Positions 16,661-24,879 of a DNA stretch of 64,000 nucleotides are shown in pieces. The stretch covers positions 248,001-312,000 of the forward strand of contig NZ_JBHUEE010000003.1 of the NCBI RefSeq assembly GCF_042680605.1, read 5' to 3'. The DNA comes from Allobogoriella deserti. GTDB lineage: Bacteria > Actinomycetota > Actinomycetes > Actinomycetales > Actinomycetaceae. The position numbers and the translations under genes are program-made. How positions within the stretch are numbered: the first letter of the stretch is position 1; the number at the start of each line of letters is the position of its first letter. Below the pieces are notes generated by a model. That model saw only the letters and a program-made list of their open reading frames with translations. It did not search any database and was not told the origin of the DNA.

Positions 16661-17956
16661 ATGTCCGCCGCAGCAGCGCTCTACGCCAGGCTCGTCCGAC
16701 CGGGCGAGAACGGGTCGGCCGGGCTCGCGCCCACCGCGGCCCGCCACGTACCCGGCAACGGGCTGCGGCAGATCGCTGCCGAAGCGCTGCAGGCGACCGG
16801 TGACCAGGTGGTCAACCCCAGGACGGTGCTCCCGTGGCTGTTCTCCGCCCTCGGTGTGCCGGGCGGACTGGTCGGGCTGCTGGTGCCGATCCGGGAGGCC
16901 GGCTCGCTGGTGCCGCAGGCGGCGCTGCTCCCCTGGGTCCAGGCCAGGCGACGGCGCCGCTGGGTGTGGGTCACCGGCGCAGCCGGCCAAGGGCTGGCCA
17001 CGGCGGCCATCGCAGCGGCGGCGGCCACGACGTCCGGGACGGCGGCGGGCGTCGTGGTCCTGCTCGCCCTGGTGGCCTTCGCGCTCTCGCGCTCACTGAC
17101 CTCACTCGCGGGGAAGGATGTGCTCGGCCGGACGATCCCGGCCGGTCAGCGTGGTCAGATCAACGGGGTCGCGACGGTGCTCGCCGGACTGGCCGCCATC
17201 ACCGTGGGCGTCGGGGTGCGCCTGATCGGCGGCGAGGAGGCGCCCCTGCTGGCCGGGCTGCTCGCCGCGGCCACACTGGCGTGGGTGGCGGCTGCGGTCG
17301 TCTACGCACGGATCCGCGAACCGGATGCGGACCCCGAGCCGGCACCACAGGGACCGGGCCGGCTACGGCACATGGCCGACCTGCTGCGCGCGGACCAGGC
17401 GCTGCGACGATTCGTCACCGTTCGTGCCCTGCTGCTGGTCTCGGCGTTGAGCCCACCGTTCGTGGTGACCCTCGCGGCCCGGAACGGGCAGGACATCAGC
17501 GGCCTCGGCGCGTTCGTCATCGCCTCGGGCCTCGCCGCCCTCATCGGAGGACGGGTGTTCGGGCGGTGGGCCGACCGGTCCAGTCGGACACTCATGGCCG
17601 CCATGGCGGCCGGCGCCTCGACGGTGATCCTCGCGCTCCTCGGCCTCGCCTCGCAGGGGGGCGGGCCGTGGACCTGGGTGTACCCGGCCTGCTACCTGTT
17701 GCTGGCCCTCGCCCACACCGGAGCCCGCGTGGGCCGGAAGACGTACGTGGTGGACATGGCCGAGGGTGACCGGCGCACCGAGTACGTCGCGGTCGCGAAC
17801 TCGGCGATGGGGGTGCTGCTGCTCGGTGCCGGTGCGATCACCGGCCTGTTGGCCCTGGCCGGGCCGGAGGCATCGCTGGCGTTGCTGGCGGTGCTCGGCC
17901 TGACCGGGGCCGTGTGCGCGGTCCGGCTCCCGGAGGTCGGCGCGCGCGCCGCGTGA
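16661..17956 (+). CDS. MFS family membrane transporter
   Basis: The 431-residue protein has about 12 hydrophobic helices and an MFS-like cytoplasmic loop (GRVFGRWADRSSRTLMAAMA). Typical sugar or drug signature motifs are weak, and the N-terminal 60 residues are unusually hydrophilic. It lies 20 bp after the second DUF202 gene on the same strand and is probably co-transcribed. Substrate unknown; efflux is as likely as uptake. Confidence 0.75.
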   Translation: MSAAAALYARLVRPGENGSAGLAPTAARHVPGNGLRQIAAEALQATGDQVVNPRTVLPWLFSALGVPGGLVGLLVPIREAGSLVPQAALLPWVQARRRRRWVWVTGAAGQGLATAAIAAAAATTSGTAAGVVVLLALVAFALSRSLTSLAGKDVLGRTIPAGQRGQINGVATVLAGLAAITVGVGVRLIGGEEAPLLAGLLAAATLAWVAAAVVYARIREPDADPEPAPQGPGRLRHMADLLRADQALRRFVTVRALLLVSALSPPFVVTLAARNGQDISGLGAFVIASGLAALIGGRVFGRWADRSSRTLMAAMAAGASTVILALLGLASQGGGPWTWVYPACYLLLALAHTGARVGRKTYVVDMAEGDRRTEYVAVANSAMGVLLLGAGAITGLLALAGPEASLALLAVLGLTGAVCAVRLPEVGARAA

Positions 17957-18019
17957 GTACTGCCGCGTCCACCGGCCGCGGCCTCGCTCGTCCGGCATGC
18001 GCCGGCCCCCCACCCTCGG

Positions 18020-18033
18020 TACGGTCACACCGT
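18020..18033 (+). promoter_or_regulatory. Possible -10 element within a small palindrome
   Basis: TACGGT (18020-18025) fits a TAxxxT -10 hexamer. It overlaps ACGGT-CAC-ACCGT (18021-18033), an inverted repeat about 55 bp before the copper-storage-like gene. Possible operator; weak evidence. Confidence 0.3.
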
Positions 18034-18088
18034 CCGGCCGACCACGGCGCCGGCACCACGCCTCCGGCGTCACGACGGAAGGAGTGCC

Positions 18089-18490
18089 ATGACGAGCGCC
18101 GCCATGATCGAGACCTATCCGGGCGAGGTCGAGGCCGACCACCAGCGCCTGTCGTCCGCGCTCGACGCGCTGATCGCCTGTGCCCAGACCTGCACCGCCT
18201 GCGCGGACGCGTGCCTCGCTGAGCAGCAGCCGGCCGACCTGCGTGCGTGTATCCGTCTCAACCTCGATTGCGCAGACATCTGCGGGGCGACCGCACGAGT
18301 GTTCTCGCGGCACACCGCAGGAGACCCGACGACGGTGCGCGCCCTGCTGCAGGCCTGCGTCCAGGCGTGCCGCAGTTGCGCCGAGGAGTGCGAGCGGCAC
18401 GCCGACCACCACGAGCACTGCCGGGTCTGCGCGCAGCAGTGCCGGTCCTGCGAGGAGGCCTGTTCCGCGTTGCTGGCGACGCTCGCCTGA
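18089..18490 (+). CDS. Cysteine-rich four-helix-bundle protein, copper-storage (Csp/DUF326) type
   Basis: The 133-residue cytosolic protein contains 16 cysteines arranged along helices (CAQTCTACADAC, CIRLNLDCADIC, CVQACRSCAEEC, CRVCAQQCRSCEEAC). This is the pattern of Csp/DUF326 proteins, which bind many Cu(I) ions inside a four-helix bundle. Several His residues (HADHHEHC) may help metal entry. GGAAGGAG precedes the ATG. No signal peptide is present, so it resembles cytosolic Csp3 rather than exported Csp1. No copper ATPase or CsoR gene is adjacent in this window, so metal identity rests on the family pattern. Confidence 0.88.
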   Translation: MTSAAMIETYPGEVEADHQRLSSALDALIACAQTCTACADACLAEQQPADLRACIRLNLDCADICGATARVFSRHTAGDPTTVRALLQACVQACRSCAEECERHADHHEHCRVCAQQCRSCEEACSALLATLA

Positions 18491-18538
18491 TGGTCCGTGG
18501 CAGCGCGTGCTGCCCGGCACGTCCGGGCGGTACGGCCG

Positions 18539-19306
18539 CTATGCCCGGCTGGTGAGGACGAGCGGGCCGTCACCCGTGATCGCGATCGTGTGCTCGGAGT
18601 GAGCGCCGCGGGAGCCGTCCTTGCTGCGCAGGGTCCAGCCGTCGTCGTCGGTGTAGATCTCGTCGGTCCCGGCCATGAACCAGGGCTCGATGGCGATGAC
18701 CAGTCCCTCACGCAGTGGCAGGCCGCGGCCGGGCCGGCCGTCGTTGGCGATGTGCGGGTCGCCGTGCATCTCGCGGCCCACGCCGTGCCCGCCGAACTGG
18801 GTGTTGACGCGGTAGCCGTGCTCGCGGGCGACCGCGCCGATGGCCGCGGAGATGTCGCCGATCCGGTTGCCGACGGTGGCCGTGTCGATGGCGGCGGCGA
18901 GTGCTTCCTCGGTGGCCCGGATGAGACGCAGATCGTCCTCGCGCGGGGTGCCGACGACGAAGCTGATCGCCGAGTCGGCGACCCAGCCGTCGACGCTCAC
19001 CGCGAAGTCGACGGAGAGCAGATCGCCGTCGCGCAGGGTGTAGTCATGAGGCAGGCCGTGCAGCACGCCGTCGTTGACCGAGGTGCACAGCACGTGACCG
19101 AACGGCATGGCACCGAAGGACGGGTGGTAGTCGATGTAGCACGAGGTCGCGCCCCGCCGCCGGATGCGCTCGTGCGCGAACTCGTCGAGTTCAAGCAGGT
19201 TGACGCCGACCGCGGCGTAGTCCTGCAGCGCGGTGAGCACCTCGGCGACGAACGCGCCCGCCGGGCGCATGGCTTCGATCTCGGTGCGGGTCTTCAGCTC
19301 GATCAC
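18539..19306 (-). CDS. map: Methionine aminopeptidase, type I
   Basis: The 255-residue enzyme removes the initiator methionine from nascent proteins. It has the pita-bread metal-binding set: LSVDFAVSVDGWVADSA (two Asp), QFGGHGVGREMH (His), VIAIEPWFM (Glu) and HSEHTIAI (Glu). The N-terminus MIELKTRTEIEAMRPAGAFV is typical of the short bacterial form without the Zn-finger extension. The start is GTG, six bases after TAACCT on the minus strand, suggesting leaderless transcription. It stands alone rather than beside secY/adk and may be a second map copy. Confidence 0.93.
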   Translation of the reverse strand: MIELKTRTEIEAMRPAGAFVAEVLTALQDYAAVGVNLLELDEFAHERIRRRGATSCYIDYHPSFGAMPFGHVLCTSVNDGVLHGLPHDYTLRDGDLLSVDFAVSVDGWVADSAISFVVGTPREDDLRLIRATEEALAAAIDTATVGNRIGDISAAIGAVAREHGYRVNTQFGGHGVGREMHGDPHIANDGRPGRGLPLREGLVIAIEPWFMAGTDEIYTDDDGWTLRSKDGSRGAHSEHTIAITGDGPLVLTSRA

Positions 19307-19427
19307 CGGACAAGGTTAAGCGCGCCGGACCGGTGCGCGCCGCCCCGCCCTTCGCAACCACGCTCGGGCCTGGCGCAACAACGCCCGGTCGGGCTTCCAC
19401 GGCCGAACCGGCGGCCGTCGCCGTCGT

Positions 19428-19433
19428 TAGGGT
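19428..19433 (+). promoter_or_regulatory. -10 element TAGGGT of a leaderless tetR gene
   Basis: TAGGGT ends seven bases before ATG 19441, and no Shine-Dalgarno sequence lies between. Transcription would start at or next to the ATG. Confidence 0.5.
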
Positions 19434-19440
19434 GCCCCTC

Positions 19441-20046
19441 ATGTCCCGGACTCGCGCCCGTGGTCGCCGGCCCGGCGGCCCCGACACCCGCCACCAGATC
19501 CTCGACGCCGCCCGGCAGGAGTTCGCCGAGCGTTCGTTCGCTGCCACCACGGTCCGGTCGGTGGCGTCGCGGGCGGGTGTGGATCCGGCCCTGATCCACC
19601 ACTACTTCGGGACCAAACGCGACCTCTTCATGGCGGCACTCGATCTACCGCTCGAGCCTGAGGTGCTGCTCGGCCCTCTCCGGCAGGCCGACCCGGATGA
19701 CGTCGGGAAGGTCCTGGTGACCGTCGTCCTCGACGTCTGGGAGGACGCCGCGTCCCGCGCGCCGTTCGTGGCGCTCCTGCGCTCGGCGACCTCCGACGCT
19801 GAGGCCGCCGCGAACATTCGACAGGCTCTGGAGGCCGTGATGCTGCCGGCGCTCCGGCCGATCCTGGGACCGACCGACGAACCGGCACGCGCCGACACCA
19901 CGATCCAGCTGGCCGTCGCCCAGCTGCTCGGCGCGATGTTCCTGCGGCACGTCGTCCGTGTCGAGCCGCTCGCGTCCGCCTCGCGCGAGGAACTGGCGGG
20001 TGAACTCGCGCCCGTGATCCAGCAGCATCTGCGCCGCAACGGTTGA
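19441..20046 (+). CDS. TetR family transcriptional repressor
   Basis: The 201-residue protein begins with a basic tail and a TetR helix-turn-helix (HQILDAARQEFAERSFAATT, VRSVASRAGVDPALIHHYFG, TKRDLFMAAL). A helical ligand domain of the TetR_C type follows. Its stop codon is part of the TTGACG -35 box of the following ABC exporter genes, and the 32-bp palindrome at 20063-20094 covers their -10 region and start codon. It should therefore repress the exporter until a toxic ligand binds. It is divergent from map. The ligand is unknown. Confidence 0.9.
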   Translation: MSRTRARGRRPGGPDTRHQILDAARQEFAERSFAATTVRSVASRAGVDPALIHHYFGTKRDLFMAALDLPLEPEVLLGPLRQADPDDVGKVLVTVVLDVWEDAASRAPFVALLRSATSDAEAAANIRQALEAVMLPALRPILGPTDEPARADTTIQLAVAQLLGAMFLRHVVRVEPLASASREELAGELAPVIQQHLRRNG

Positions 20047-20071
20047 CGGGAGGACGGGACCGCCCCAGAAT
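20043..20071 (+). promoter_or_regulatory. Promoter for ABC exporter, leaderless
   Basis: TTGACG (20043-20048) and CAGAAT (20066-20071) are 17 bp apart. The ATG at 20079 is eight bases after the last -10 base, so the transcript probably begins at or next to the start codon. The -35 box overlaps the stop of tetR. Confidence 0.65.
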
Positions 20072-20094
20072 TCATTGCATGATGAATTCTGGGG
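20063..20094. promoter_or_regulatory. 32-bp perfect inverted repeat, TetR operator
   Basis: The arms CCCCAGAATTCAT (20063-20075) and ATGAATTCTGGGG (20082-20094) are perfect complements of 13 bp with the 6-bp spacer TGCATG. The element covers the -10 box, the presumed transcription start and the first codons of the ABC ATPase gene. Confidence 0.8.
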
Positions 20095-20804
20095 TCCGGA
20101 TCCGCTCGCTCCGCGTGGTGCGGGGCCGCACGAGAGCGGTCGATGACGTCGACCTCGACATCCCCGCCGGTCAGGTGACCGGCCTTCTCGGCCCGTCCGG
20201 GTCCGGCAAGACGTCCTTGCTGCGCGCGATCGTCGGCGTGCAGATCGTCGACTCCGGCGAGGTCGAGGTCCTCGGCAGGCCGGCGGGCAGTCCGGAGCTG
20301 CGCCGTCGGGTCGGCTACGTCACCCAGAGCCCGAGCGTGTACGAGGACCTCACGGTCGCGGAGAACCTGCGGTACTTCGCCCGGCTATTGCGCAGCCGCG
20401 GGGACACCTCCGGCGCCGGCGTCGAGCGCGTGCTCGCGACCGTCGGGCTGACCGAGGCGGGGAGCCAGCTCGCGCGCACTCTGTCCGGCGGTCAGCTCTC
20501 CCGCGTCTCGCTCGCCACAGCGCTCCTCGGCTCGCCGGAACTGCTCGTCCTCGACGAACCCACGGTCGGCCTCGATCCGGTGCTCCGCGCGTCGTTGTGG
20601 CAGACGTTCCGCGGCATCGCCGAGCAGGGCACCACAGTGATCGTCTCCTCGCACGTCATGGACGAGGCGTCCCGCTGCGATCTGCTCGTCCTGCTGCGCC
20701 AGGGTCGGGTGCTGGCGCGCGCCACGCCGGACGAGTTGCTCGAGCGCACCGCGACCGAGGATGCGGAGTCCGCCTTTCTCTCGCTGATCGGAGACCGCGC
20801 ATGA
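20079..20804 (+). CDS. ABC transporter ATP-binding protein (exporter, DrrA-like)
   Basis: The 241-residue ATPase has Walker A LGPSGSGKTS (about residue 41), the Q-loop VGYVTQSP, signature LSGGQLSRVS, Walker B LLVLDEPTVGLDP and the switch His in VSSHVMDEAS. Starting at ATG 20079 gives the usual short lead before VRIRSLRVVRG. ATG 20082 is also possible, and a TTG at 20043 would add 12 atypical residues. It overlaps the permease gene by four bases (ATGA). The pair resembles two-component ABC-2 drug exporters controlled by an adjacent TetR. Confidence 0.9.
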   Translation: MMNSGVRIRSLRVVRGRTRAVDDVDLDIPAGQVTGLLGPSGSGKTSLLRAIVGVQIVDSGEVEVLGRPAGSPELRRRVGYVTQSPSVYEDLTVAENLRYFARLLRSRGDTSGAGVERVLATVGLTEAGSQLARTLSGGQLSRVSLATALLGSPELLVLDEPTVGLDPVLRASLWQTFRGIAEQGTTVIVSSHVMDEASRCDLLVLLRQGRVLARATPDELLERTATEDAESAFLSLIGDRA

Positions 20805-21514
20805 TCGCCACCGCTGCCCGCGTCTTGACCCAACTGCGTCACGATCCGCGCACGATCGCGATGATCCTGCTCGTGCCGTTGCTCCTGCTGTCGTTGCTGT
20901 GGTGGATCTACGAGGACTCCCCCGTCTTCGCGCAGATCGGGCCCACCTTGTTGGCCATCTTCCCCGTGATGATCATGTTCCTGGTCACCTCGATCACCAC
21001 GCTGCGCGAACGCCGGTCAGGCACGCTGGAACGGCTGATGACGCTGCCCCTGAGCAAGGTGCAGCTCCTGCTCGGCTACGCATTGGCCTTCGGTACGGTC
21101 GCCGTGGTGCAGGCCGTGCTCGCCTCCGTGCTGATGCTGGGCCCGCTCGGGCTGGAGACCGAGGGGTCGGCGGCGTTGCTGATCCTCGTCGCCGTCCTCG
21201 ACGGGCTACTCGCGGTCGCCCTGGGGTTGTTCGTCTCGGCGTTCGCCCGGACGGAGTTCCAGGCGGTGCAGTTCATGCCCGCCCTGATCCTGCCGCAGCT
21301 CCTGCTGTGCGGGCTGCTGGTTCCCCGTGACGAGCTCCCGCGGCTGCTCGAGTACCTCTCGGACGTGCTGCCGCTGTCCTACGCCGCGGATGCGATGAGC
21401 GCGATCGCGAGCGAGTCCACCCCCGACCTGACGCTCGAGGTCACCGTGCTCGGCGGCTTCGTCATCGGCCTGCTCCTGCTCGGCGCGGCCACCCTGCGGC
21501 GGCGTACCCCCTGA
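20801..21514 (+). CDS. ABC-2 type transporter permease
   Basis: The 237-residue membrane protein has six predicted helices with the ABC-2 pattern. After a first helix (IAMILLVPLLLLSLLWWIYE) comes TTLRERRSGTLERLMTLPLS, then a helix group and a final helix before the RRRTP tail. It partners with the ATPase encoded upstream (ATGA overlap). A substrate such as a drug or lipid is likely for this family with a TetR repressor; no specific one can be named. Confidence 0.88.
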   Translation: MIATAARVLTQLRHDPRTIAMILLVPLLLLSLLWWIYEDSPVFAQIGPTLLAIFPVMIMFLVTSITTLRERRSGTLERLMTLPLSKVQLLLGYALAFGTVAVVQAVLASVLMLGPLGLETEGSAALLILVAVLDGLLAVALGLFVSAFARTEFQAVQFMPALILPQLLLCGLLVPRDELPRLLEYLSDVLPLSYAADAMSAIASESTPDLTLEVTVLGGFVIGLLLLGAATLRRRTP

Positions 21515-21529
21515 GGCGCTGTGCCGAGC

Positions 21530-24500
21530 TCAGCCGCCGGCGGTCACCGCACGCAGCGTCACCGCGAACGTGTAGGCGCCCGGCCAGAGCTGGTGCTCCG
21601 GCAACGCGCCCGGCCCGCACGCCCCGGAGCCGATACCCTGCTGTGCGGCATCGAGGTAGAGGTGGACGTGCTCGCTCGGTGGCAACTCGTGGGGGTGCCG
21701 GGCCGCGGACAGCTCCTGGGACGTGTGCCGCGAAGCCGTGAAGCCGGGCCGCACCGCGGGAACGGTGCCCCCCGCACCGCCGAGCCCGGTGTGCGTGCGC
21801 ACCTCGAGCCCGGTGCCGTCCGGCGCCGCGAGCGTGAGGGCCCGCAGTCCGGGCCGGTGCCCCGTCTCCTGCGGCCGGGCGTAGTCGACGCCGAGGTCGT
21901 CGACCGCGCACTCGTAACGGCCGACGAGCGCGGCGTGGGCGAGGTCGACGTAGGACTCCTCCGGGCCGGTACCGAACCAGCGGGCGGTGGCGATCTGCGG
22001 CGGTAGGGCGAGATGGACGCCAACCCGCGGCCAGGTCCCCCGCCACGGCCCGTCGGGGGTGATCTCGACGCGGATCACCAGGCCGCCGTCGTCGTCCACC
22101 AGGTAGGTCAGCGAGGTCACGATCCCGAACGGTGCCGCCCCCGGCGCGCTGCGCAGCCTGGTGACCACCCGGTCCGGCCCGGGCTCGACGGCGACGGTGC
22201 GGTGGGTCAGCCGGTCCAGGCCGCGGTGGGCCCACCGGTCGGCGATCGGGACGGCCTCGTCTGAGCGCCGCGCCTGGCCGGGCGCGGCGTCCTCGTACAT
22301 GCCGGACGCGCCGCCGCGGTCGTTGTCCGTCGGCGCGCGCCACAGCTGAGGCGTCGGGCCCGTGACCTCGAGTCCGTCCAGGGCGGTCAGGCCTCCGCTG
22401 CGCGCGTCGATCCGCGCCGGGCCGAGCACGATGGTCTCGCCGTCCCGGGCCGGTGCGGCCGCGCCGGCCGACGGCGCAGTGCCGGCCGACGGTACGCTCC
22501 CGGGCCGGGCGGGCCGTTGCCCGAGGAGCGGAGAGTCGGTGACGTCGGCCTGGCTCCGCGAGATCGCATGGCCCGCCGGTGCCCATGGCGTGTCATCCGC
22601 GAGCTCGACGCTCAGGGCCAGCCAGATCTCCGCGCCGGTGGGTGCCTGGCGGCCGGCGCGGGCCAGCGCCGCCGTCGCGTCCGCGGGCAGCAGGATCGTC
22701 ACCGTCGCCCCGGCCGCCACCGTGGGGGCGTCGACGTCGCCGGAGGCGACCACCTCGCCGTCGACCTCGAGCCGCCACCGGACGGCGACGTCCGAGCTGT
22801 CCGCGGTGTGCCGCTCGTTCACGAGGGTGATCTCGCCGGTCCGGCTGTCAGCCGTGGCACGGACCGGCGCGACGACGGCGGCGTACTCACGCAGACCCGG
22901 CGAGGGGGTGCCGTCGGAGAGGATCATCCCGTCGGTGACGAAGTTCCCGTCATGGATCAACTCGCCGAAGTCGCCGCCGTAGCCGTAGTACGCGGTGCCG
23001 TCGTCCGTCGTCGTCAGCAGGCCGTGGTCACGCCACTCCCAGACGAAACCCCCGTGGATGCGGGGGTAGGCGCGGATGCGTTCGTCGTACTCGGCGATCG
23101 CGCCGGGCCCGTTGCCCATGGCGTGGATGTACTCGCACATGAGGAACGGCTTACGGCGCAGCCGCTCCGCCTGCCCGGGCGTGACGTAGGCGATCTCACC
23201 GGCCTGGCCGCCGATGGCGTCCAGCTCGGTCAGCGTGGGGTACATCCGGGAGTAGACGTCGGTGTACTGGCCCTCGTAGTCGCCCTCGTAGTGGACGGGC
23301 CGGCCGGGGTCGCGATGGTGGACCCACGCGGCCATGGCCGCGAGGTTGCGCCCGGAGCCGGACTCGTTGCCGAGGGACCACATGATCACGGCCGGGTGGT
23401 TCTTGTCCCGCTCGACCGTGCGCTCGATGCGGTCCAGGTGGGCGGCGCGCCAGCGGTCGTCGTCGGCGGGGGCGTCAGCCGGCCGCGAGCGCCATCCGTC
23501 CGGGTAGAAGCCGTGCGTCTCCAGGTCGCACTCGTCGATCACCCAGAAACCCAGCTCGTCGGCGAGCTCGAGCACTCCGGGGTGTGGCGGGTAGTGGCTG
23601 GTGCGGATGGCGTTGACGTTGTGCCGCTTCATGAGCGCCAGGTCCGCCCGCGCGTGCTCCCTGTCGAACACCCGGCCCCGGGTCGCCTCGATCTCGTGCC
23701 GGTTCACCCCGCGGAAGATCACCTGGCGGCCGTTGACCTCGAACGTCTCGCCGGCGATCCGCACGGTGCGGAAGCCCAGCCGCAGGCGCACCCGCTCGCC
23801 CCGAGAGGCCAGCGCCGCCTCGTACCGGCGTGGGGTCTCGGCGGTCCACGGCTCGACGGCGCCGACCTCGACCACTGCGACGTCCTCCGGCCGCTGCCAC
23901 GTCACGTCCACGCCGAGCTCGTCGACGGTCAGCCGGACCGGGTAGGCGGCTTCGTCCGCGCGGATCTGAGGGGTCAGCGTGCCGCTGCCGGTGCGGTGGT
24001 CGTAGCCGGCGTCCAGCCACACGTCCTCCAGGCTTCCGGCGGGCCGCGCGAGCAGCGTGACCTCACGGAAGATGCCGGGCAGCCACCACTGGTCCTGGTC
24101 CTCCAGGTAGGAGGCGTCGGACCACTGGTGGACGCGGACGGCGAGGACGTTCTCCCCGGGCTGCAGATGCGCGGTGACATCGAACTCGTGGACCAGGCGG
24201 CTGCCCTTGCCCACGCCGATCTCGGCCCCGTTGAGCCAGACCTGGTAGGCGGACTCGACGCCGTCGAAGCGGAGCAGCACGCGCTCGGCGCCGTCGAAGT
24301 CGCGCGGCAGGGTGAAGGAACGCCGGTGGTCACCGGTCGGGTTCTCGTCCGGCACGAACGGCGGGTCGACGGGAAAGGGGTAGCGCACGTTCGTGTACGC
24401 CGGCCGGCCGTACCGGCCCTCGCCGGCCAGAACCCAGTGGCAGGGGACGTCGAGGGCCTCCCAGGGGGCTGCGGCGTCGTCCTCCCACGGGGCCGGGCCC

Positions 24501-24637
24501 GGGTCGGCCACCGGGTGGAGGCGGAAGTCCCAGGTGCCCGTCAGGTCGAGCGAGGGCGCGTCCGTGTCCAGGTGGGCGCGCGGTGGCAGGGCGCCGTAGC
24601 CGGGGCTGTAGTCGATCAGGTGCGCTGGGGTGGGCAT
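21530..24637 (-). CDS. lacZ: Beta-galactosidase, GH2 (LacZ type)
   Basis: The 1035-residue enzyme has the five-domain LacZ layout: jelly-roll start (YGRPAYTNVRYPFPVDPPFV), central barrel with RGVNRHE, acid/base Glu425 in MWSLGNESGSG, nucleophile Glu502 in MCEYIHAMGN, and the C-terminal small-chain beta-sandwich. ATG 24637 follows GAAAGG; the frame extends 27 codons further upstream without a good site. No signal peptide, so it acts on imported beta-galactosides. It is divergent from the isomerase/kinase/aldolase operon at 24880-28503, which would process the released galactose or amino sugar. Specificity could include galactosaminides; family certain. Confidence 0.93.
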   Translation of the reverse strand: MPTPAHLIDYSPGYGALPPRAHLDTDAPSLDLTGTWDFRLHPVADPGPAPWEDDAAAPWEALDVPCHWVLAGEGRYGRPAYTNVRYPFPVDPPFVPDENPTGDHRRSFTLPRDFDGAERVLLRFDGVESAYQVWLNGAEIGVGKGSRLVHEFDVTAHLQPGENVLAVRVHQWSDASYLEDQDQWWLPGIFREVTLLARPAGSLEDVWLDAGYDHRTGSGTLTPQIRADEAAYPVRLTVDELGVDVTWQRPEDVAVVEVGAVEPWTAETPRRYEAALASRGERVRLRLGFRTVRIAGETFEVNGRQVIFRGVNRHEIEATRGRVFDREHARADLALMKRHNVNAIRTSHYPPHPGVLELADELGFWVIDECDLETHGFYPDGWRSRPADAPADDDRWRAAHLDRIERTVERDKNHPAVIMWSLGNESGSGRNLAAMAAWVHHRDPGRPVHYEGDYEGQYTDVYSRMYPTLTELDAIGGQAGEIAYVTPGQAERLRRKPFLMCEYIHAMGNGPGAIAEYDERIRAYPRIHGGFVWEWRDHGLLTTTDDGTAYYGYGGDFGELIHDGNFVTDGMILSDGTPSPGLREYAAVVAPVRATADSRTGEITLVNERHTADSSDVAVRWRLEVDGEVVASGDVDAPTVAAGATVTILLPADATAALARAGRQAPTGAEIWLALSVELADDTPWAPAGHAISRSQADVTDSPLLGQRPARPGSVPSAGTAPSAGAAAPARDGETIVLGPARIDARSGGLTALDGLEVTGPTPQLWRAPTDNDRGGASGMYEDAAPGQARRSDEAVPIADRWAHRGLDRLTHRTVAVEPGPDRVVTRLRSAPGAAPFGIVTSLTYLVDDDGGLVIRVEITPDGPWRGTWPRVGVHLALPPQIATARWFGTGPEESYVDLAHAALVGRYECAVDDLGVDYARPQETGHRPGLRALTLAAPDGTGLEVRTHTGLGGAGGTVPAVRPGFTASRHTSQELSAARHPHELPPSEHVHLYLDAAQQGIGSGACGPGALPEHQLWPGAYTFAVTLRAVTAGG

Positions 24638-24723
24638 GTGGCCTTTCTTCCGGCCGTCGCGTGACGTCGCTGGCCGATTCGGTCGGAACGGTCTGCCGTC
24701 ACAGAGTCTCGCGTGCACGACGC

Positions 24724-24749
24724 CCTGGCGTCACGACCGACCCGCCAGG
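24724..24749. repeat. Inverted repeat between lacZ and the divergent operon
   Basis: CCTGGCG and CGCCAGG (24724-24730, 24743-24749) flank 12 bp. It may form a hairpin in the lacZ leader or bind a regulator. Confidence 0.3.
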
Positions 24750-24770
24750 CGGGCACACCGTCGCATTCGG

Positions 24771-24786
24771 TGAGCGTTCGTGAGCG
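24771..24786. promoter_or_regulatory. Direct repeats TGAGCG in divergent promoter region, possible DeoR sites
   Basis: TGAGCG occurs at 24771-24776 and 24781-24786 with a 10-bp period. DeoR-family regulators often bind direct repeats, and a DeoR gene ends this cluster. A TTGACA box also lies on the minus strand at 24817-24812, though no good -10 is correctly spaced. Confidence 0.35.
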
Positions 24787-24879
24787 ATTACCGTCTCTGC
24801 CACTCACATCATGTCAAGATGTGCGTGGTCAGGACGCGACGGTGGACGTTCCCGCACCGGAAAGTGGAGTGGTGGAGTG

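Noticed and set aside
20043..20045. TTG start for the ABC ATPase
   Set aside because: It would add twelve non-conserved residues, lacks a ribosome-binding site, and coincides with the -35 box TTGACG; ATG 20079 fits a leaderless start.
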